Positions 60,234 to 64,000 of a stretch of DNA of 64,000 bases are shown here, in pieces. The stretch spans positions 124,001 through 188,000 of the forward strand of contig QKDN01000054.1 in assembly GCA_003252535.1 (NCBI GenBank), read 5' to 3'. Below the pieces are notes generated by a model, which made no database searches, was not told the DNA's origin, and saw nothing but the letters and a program-made list of their open reading frames with translations. Each line of letters begins with the position of its first letter. Positions within the stretch are counted from its first letter, which is position 1. The stretch is from Campylobacterota bacterium (GTDB taxonomy: Bacteria > Campylobacterota > Campylobacteria > Campylobacterales > Sulfurovaceae). Position numbers and translations under genes: made by a program.

Positions 60234-60971
60234 ATGAAAATATCACAATCAGCTAAAGAGAAGACCAGGATCAATATACTGGGCGCAGCCGTCGACCTGA
60301 TCATCCAGAAAGGGTTCGAGAATGCCTCTCTGAGAGAGATGGCCAAAGCGGCCGGGGTGAGCAACCCCACCATCTACAACTACTTCCCATCCAAAGAGAA
60401 GCTTCTCTACGCCTATATCGAGCTCAAGCACCAGGAGGCGAGGGAGGCGCTCGAAGCGATCGACGGGTTCGAGACCTTCACCCTCCGCGAGCAGCTCCAG
60501 ACCCTCGTCGAGACGGAGCTGGAGCTCTACCTCGAGGATCGGGAGTTCATCGTGCAGATCGCCGATATGGTCTTCCGCTCCTCCGGGCTGCGGGTCGATA
60601 CTCTCTATGCGACCAATGAGCTCTTCGTCAGGACTGTGGATGAGATGCTCTCCATCGCCATCGAGGCGGGAGAGATCAAGGAGCCGCCGTTCCGCGAGCA
60701 GCTCCCGCGACTCTTCTGGGACTACTATATCATGGTGGTTGCCTACTGGATCAAAGATGAGAGCGAAGCGTTCGAGAACACCACGCAGTTCATCGACCAC
60801 TCGATGGGTGTCATCGAGGCGCTGCTCCATTCCGATATCCTCAGCCGCGTGAGCGACCTTGGGATGTTCTTCTTCAAGACGCACCTCCTCTCGTCGATCC
60901 AGAAGTTCACGACGCAGAAAGAGAAGCTGGGTGTCATCAAGTGCAAGCTGGGCGAGGTGCTCCATGGTTAA
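60234..60971 (+). CDS. TetR-family transcriptional regulator
   Basis: 245 residues. N-terminal HTH: TRINILGAAVDLIIQKGFENASLREMAKAAGVSNPTIYNYFPSKEKLLYAYI is typical TetR. The C-terminal ligand domain is longer than usual and ends in KFTTQKEKLGVIKCKLGEVLHG. It overlaps the UbiB-like gene by 8 bases and probably controls the downstream operon (kinase, DUF4173, VanZ-like). GAGGAGTTGCT precedes the ATG. The 190-base spacer before it carries the modA terminator and an AT-rich promoter. Confidence 0.9.
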   Translation: MKISQSAKEKTRINILGAAVDLIIQKGFENASLREMAKAAGVSNPTIYNYFPSKEKLLYAYIELKHQEAREALEAIDGFETFTLREQLQTLVETELELYLEDREFIVQIADMVFRSSGLRVDTLYATNELFVRTVDEMLSIAIEAGEIKEPPFREQLPRLFWDYYIMVVAYWIKDESEAFENTTQFIDHSMGVIEALLHSDILSRVSDLGMFFFKTHLLSSIQKFTTQKEKLGVIKCKLGEVLHG

Positions 60972-62295
60972 GCCTCCCCCCTCATCGAAGCTCTCCCGCG
61001 GCACGGTGGTAGGCAAGGCGCTGCTCAAGATAGGCGCGGCACACGGCAAAGGTCTGGTGAAGCGCACCCTCGGGAGCAGGAGCGAGAGCAACGCACACGC
61101 AGAGCAGACCCATGAGCAGATTGCCGATATCATCTTCGATGCGCTCGGCGAACTCAAGGGGGTCTCGGTCAAGATCGCCCAGCAGGTGGCGCTCGGGATG
61201 CCCTTCCTCTCCCCCGTCTACCTCGAAAGGATCGCCCGGAGCTTCAACTCCATCCCTCCGCTCAACAAGGCGCTCGTGCGGAAGATCGTCAAACAGGAGC
61301 TCGGCCGCTACCCGAACGAGCTCTTCGAGAAGTTCGAGAGCGATGCCTTCGCCGCCGCGAGCCTGGGGCAGGTGCACAAAGCCCTCTACAAAGGGGATGA
61401 GGTGGCAGTCAAGATGCAGTACCCCGGGATCAGGCAGAGCATCGGGAGCGATATGTCGCTGATCCACTTCGCTATCAAGCGGTTTGCCAAGGGGCAGAAT
61501 GTCGATCATATCGTCAGCGAGATCGAGGGGAGACTCTATGAAGAGATCGATTATGCCCTTGAGGCCGAGAACTGTACCTTTTTCGGCAGTCATAGGCACA
61601 ATGATGCCATCGTCATCCCCACGGTCTACGGAGAGCTGTCGACGGAGAAGATACTCGTCACCTCCCTGCTCAGGGGGCTGAGCTTCGAAGAGTATCTGGC
61701 GACCGACCCGGCACAGGAGGAGAAAGATGCCTATGCGCAGCTGCTCTTCGACAGTTTTTTCTACACCCTCTACAAGCACAGGCGCATCCATGCCGATCCC
61801 AACCCGGGGAACTTCCTCTTCATGGAGGGCGGCAAGCTCGGACTCATAGATTTCGGCTGTGTGAAACAGGTGGAAGATGCATTTCTGGAAAAATACAACC
61901 GCCTTCACATCGACCTGGTAGAGAACAGGCACGATGGGGTGGTCATCCCGCAATACATCGATCTCAACATGATCGCACGATCGGACGAAGCGTCGATGGA
62001 GCAGTTCTACACCGAGGTGATCAAACCGCTCGACACGCTCTACAAAGAGCCGCTGATCGGTGAGAGCTACGACTTCGGGACAAATTCGGATTTCTCCAAA
62101 AGAGGCTTCGAGATGATCTTCAAGGTGCAGCAAAAGCAGTTCCATTCCGTACACAGGCTCAATGAGCAGTTCCTCTTCCTCAACCGCACACTGCTCGGGT
62201 ACTACGCGATATTCGAGAAGATGGGGGCGAGGATCGAGACGGGGTATGTGAAGGGGTTGATGAGAGATTTCAAAGGAGGAAAAGATGGAAAATAG
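60964..62295 (+). CDS. ABC1/UbiB-family atypical kinase-like protein
   Basis: 443 residues from the ATG at 60964, overlapping the TetR stop. Motifs of the ABC1/UbiB/ADCK family: VSVKIAQQVALGMPF (KxGQ position reads KIAQ), AAASLGQVHKALYKGDEVAVKMQYPGI (the A-rich nucleotide loop and Lys), ADPNPGNFLF (catalytic Asn), and IDFGCVKQV (DFG). In other bacteria UbiB is needed for ubiquinone synthesis, but Campylobacterota use menaquinone, so another lipid role is likely. The C-terminal part lacks the two membrane helices of E. coli UbiB. Confidence 0.87.
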   Translation: MVKPPPSSKLSRGTVVGKALLKIGAAHGKGLVKRTLGSRSESNAHAEQTHEQIADIIFDALGELKGVSVKIAQQVALGMPFLSPVYLERIARSFNSIPPLNKALVRKIVKQELGRYPNELFEKFESDAFAAASLGQVHKALYKGDEVAVKMQYPGIRQSIGSDMSLIHFAIKRFAKGQNVDHIVSEIEGRLYEEIDYALEAENCTFFGSHRHNDAIVIPTVYGELSTEKILVTSLLRGLSFEEYLATDPAQEEKDAYAQLLFDSFFYTLYKHRRIHADPNPGNFLFMEGGKLGLIDFGCVKQVEDAFLEKYNRLHIDLVENRHDGVVIPQYIDLNMIARSDEASMEQFYTEVIKPLDTLYKEPLIGESYDFGTNSDFSKRGFEMIFKVQQKQFHSVHRLNEQFLFLNRTLLGYYAIFEKMGARIETGYVKGLMRDFKGGKDGK

Positions 62296-63721
62296 TATTA
62301 CGATGGAGAGTGTCAGGCTGCACAGGATATTTGACGATAAGAGCATGAGGGTATCGCTCCTCGCGCTGGCATTCGCGATAGCATTTGTCAATGTCATCCT
62401 CTCGGACAGCGGTCATTTCGGATTTTGGGATCTTGTCTCCTACCTGCTGATGCTCGTGCCGCTGGTGTGGCTGGATATACGCGGAGTGATGACCAACAGG
62501 TATACCAGATGGTTCATACCTCTGATCGTAGTACTTCTGGGAGATATCTTCTATTTCAACAATGACTTTATGGCCTTCCTTTCGCCGATGGTTTTCCTCC
62601 TCATCATGATACTCTACCTGACGAGTATGCAGGAGGTCTCCTCATTCTACCAGACGCTGCTGCCACGCATGGCGATACCGCTGGGGATGAGCCGTTATTT
62701 CAGACTCTACTTCAGCGATCTGTTGGCGTACAGAGCGCATAAGAGCATCTATAACCGTGTCGTTCTGGCACTGGTGATCACGCTCCCTTTCGGCGCTTTG
62801 TTCCTCGCGCTTTTTATGGCGGCAGATGCGAACTTCAGCAATTTTGTCAGTACTATCTCCCTCTTTGACGGGCGTTTTAAATATTACTATCTCTACGGGA
62901 CGATCCTGGAGCTATTGGCGTTTTTGCTTCTCTTTATCTATGGATTTTCCAATACGATGCGAAGAGAGTCTGTCGTGGTCTGGAAGAGCCTCGATCCGCT
63001 CATCGTGGGGATATTCCTCGGGATGCTCAACCTGCTCTTTGTGACTTTCCTGCTCTTTCAGCTCAACTACCTCTTCGGTGGTGAGGCGTATATCAGGGCT
63101 GCGGGTATCAATATCGCCAGCTTCGCCAGGGAAGGGTTCTTCCAGCTGATGTGGGTGATGGGGATCGTCGCAAGCATCTTTTTGTTCATGATGAGCCGAT
63201 ACCACGGAGAGAGGAGCATGGCGTGGCTGCTGAGTGGATTATTGATATCAACGGTTGTGATAGGGTTCGCATCGCTCAAGAAGATGTACCTCTACCAGTC
63301 GCTCATGGGAGCAACGGTACTCCGGTACTATGTGGAGTGGTTCGATTATTTTTTGATAGCTGTATTGATGCTCGGCGTAGTGTTCATCCTCAGACGGATT
63401 GCGTATGCGAGACTGCTAGATACGGTAGTCGTCATCGGCATGGCAAGTCTGGTGATCGTCTCGTCACTCAATGTCGACGGGATGGTAGCCTCACACAATA
63501 TCGAGAAGTTCAAAGAGACACCCGAGAAGCTCGACAAAAAAGCGCTATCAAAACTCTCTATCGATGCTCTGCCGGTAGTATCGGGGACGGATATCAAGAT
63601 CGACCTTCAGCACTATCGGTCAAGAGATTGTGAAACGCTGAGCGACTATCATCTGGGATACTGTACCAAACTCGCAGTATATGGCAGCGACAATATCAAC
63701 TATGTAAGGGAGTACGAATGA
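62285..63721 (+). CDS. DUF4173/DUF4153 family membrane protein
   Basis: 478 residues, about 12 membrane segments (LLALAFAIAFVNVIL, DLVSYLLMLVPLVWL, WFIPLIVVLLGDIF and so on). Typical motifs include FFQLMWVMGIVAS and SLNVDGMVASHNIEKF near the C-terminus, followed by a soluble tail (about 420-478). The stretch YGSDNINYVREYE ends it. Function unknown. Overlaps the UbiB-like gene by 11 bases and the next gene by 4, so a single transcript. Confidence 0.8.
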   Translation: MENSITMESVRLHRIFDDKSMRVSLLALAFAIAFVNVILSDSGHFGFWDLVSYLLMLVPLVWLDIRGVMTNRYTRWFIPLIVVLLGDIFYFNNDFMAFLSPMVFLLIMILYLTSMQEVSSFYQTLLPRMAIPLGMSRYFRLYFSDLLAYRAHKSIYNRVVLALVITLPFGALFLALFMAADANFSNFVSTISLFDGRFKYYYLYGTILELLAFLLLFIYGFSNTMRRESVVVWKSLDPLIVGIFLGMLNLLFVTFLLFQLNYLFGGEAYIRAAGINIASFAREGFFQLMWVMGIVASIFLFMMSRYHGERSMAWLLSGLLISTVVIGFASLKKMYLYQSLMGATVLRYYVEWFDYFLIAVLMLGVVFILRRIAYARLLDTVVVIGMASLVIVSSLNVDGMVASHNIEKFKETPEKLDKKALSKLSIDALPVVSGTDIKIDLQHYRSRDCETLSDYHLGYCTKLAVYGSDNINYVREYE

Positions 63722-64000
63722 GAGCGATCGACCCGAGAGTGACCCTGCCGTCGCTCTTCTTCCTCTTTATCAGTTACATAATCTTCCTTGCCGACACCGC
63801 AGACCTCAATCTCGGTCTGGAGATCGTCAAGGTGATCCCCTACGGCGACAAGGTGATGCACGCACTCCTCTACGGGATCATGGCGATGCTGCTCAACTAC
63901 GGTCTGCGATACCGCACCGTATGGGGCGTGCAGCTCGGCGCGCTGCTGGTGCTCCAGTTCGCCACCATCGAGGAGTTCAGCCAGCTCTTTATCGATACCC
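63718..64000 (+). CDS. VanZ-like family protein, 3' end cut off
   Basis: 94 residues visible. The membrane segments and motifs GDKVMHALLYGIMAMLLNYGL and IEEFSQLF fit the VanZ-like family (Lys-x-x-His and Glu-x-x-Gln signature). ATG at 63718 overlaps the stop of the DUF4173 gene (ATGA). The function of non-enterococcal members is not clear. Partial at the window end. Confidence 0.82.
   Translation, partial: MRAIDPRVTLPSLFFLFISYIIFLADTADLNLGLEIVKVIPYGDKVMHALLYGIMAMLLNYGLRYRTVWGVQLGALLVLQFATIEEFSQLFIDT

Noticed and set aside
1-64000. CRISPR array, tRNA, rRNA or prophage
   Set aside because: No regularly spaced identical repeats, no tRNA cloverleaf, no ribosomal RNA or phage structural or integrase genes were seen in the spacers or on either strand.

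Overview
The window is bacterial chromosome, about half G+C by eye, with tightly packed genes in short operons. It looks like a Campylobacterota (epsilonproteobacterial) chemolithotroph of the Sulfurovum/Sulfurimonas kind. Grounds for this are a petABC complex III with a di-heme cytochrome c in place of c1, a DUF475/TerC-type protein, a short-form HisG, a divergent QueE with an insertion in its cluster loop, and an OprD-like porin. I saw no rRNA, tRNA, CRISPR array, prophage or transposase gene. The genus is an inference from gene content.

Layout. 1-2120: the 3' part of a cyanase gene fused by overlap to a PP2C-phosphatase/Ser-Thr-kinase gene. 2121-3530: an AT-rich accessory islet with two orphan minus-strand ORFs and two copies of a MITE-like palindromic repeat. 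3533-7320: minus-strand TerC-like, MscS-type channel and GAF genes. 7523-8738: the rpsF-ssb-rpsR operon. 8862-13843: exported proteins including an OmpA-family protein, then a minus-strand methyltransferase-hisG-coaX run. 13971-18660: two paralogous small proteins that look like degenerate GGDEF folds, a GT-B-like protein, then petABC. 18661-20138: a hairpin-rich spacer and two tandem SCP/PR-1 secreted proteins.

20263-22581: moaA-queE-queD. 22681-30029: NYN RNase, VWA protein, NagZ-like hydrolase, thioredoxin-like protein, GH114, shikimate kinase, RsmE and small proteins. 30107-33666: moeA, a large lipoprotein, and pyrophosphatase. 33868-38823: Bcp peroxiredoxin, divergent polysaccharide deacetylase, a REC-PAS-GGDEF-EAL protein, YraN and a PhyH-type dioxygenase. 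38959-43477: trxA-trxB-dapB-purF-radical SAM. 43498-48394: hypothetical genes, an AraC regulator, and a pair made of an FG-GAP surface lipoprotein and a beta-barrel protein. 48568-50832: pxpABC (5-oxoprolinase). 50843-51765: a divergently arranged GNAT toxin / DUF1778 antitoxin pair. 51850-56973: orphan sdhB, M15 peptidase, a twin-CX3C small secreted protein, SnoaL-like protein, M42-like peptidase, gshB and a secreted nuclease. 57064-60044: a modE-porin-modA operon behind two ModE-like operators. 60234-64000: TetR-UbiB-like kinase-DUF4173-VanZ-like (cut off by the window end).

Most interesting: the modE/porin/modA operon with two full ModE boxes and no modBC; the 174-bp MITE-like element flanking an orphan gene; the split toxin-antitoxin pair with direct-repeat operator; the tandem degenerate-GGDEF paralogues; the twin-CX3C periplasmic protein; and two genes (araC-type, pxpA) whose -10 box sits six bases before the ATG, suggesting leaderless mRNAs.
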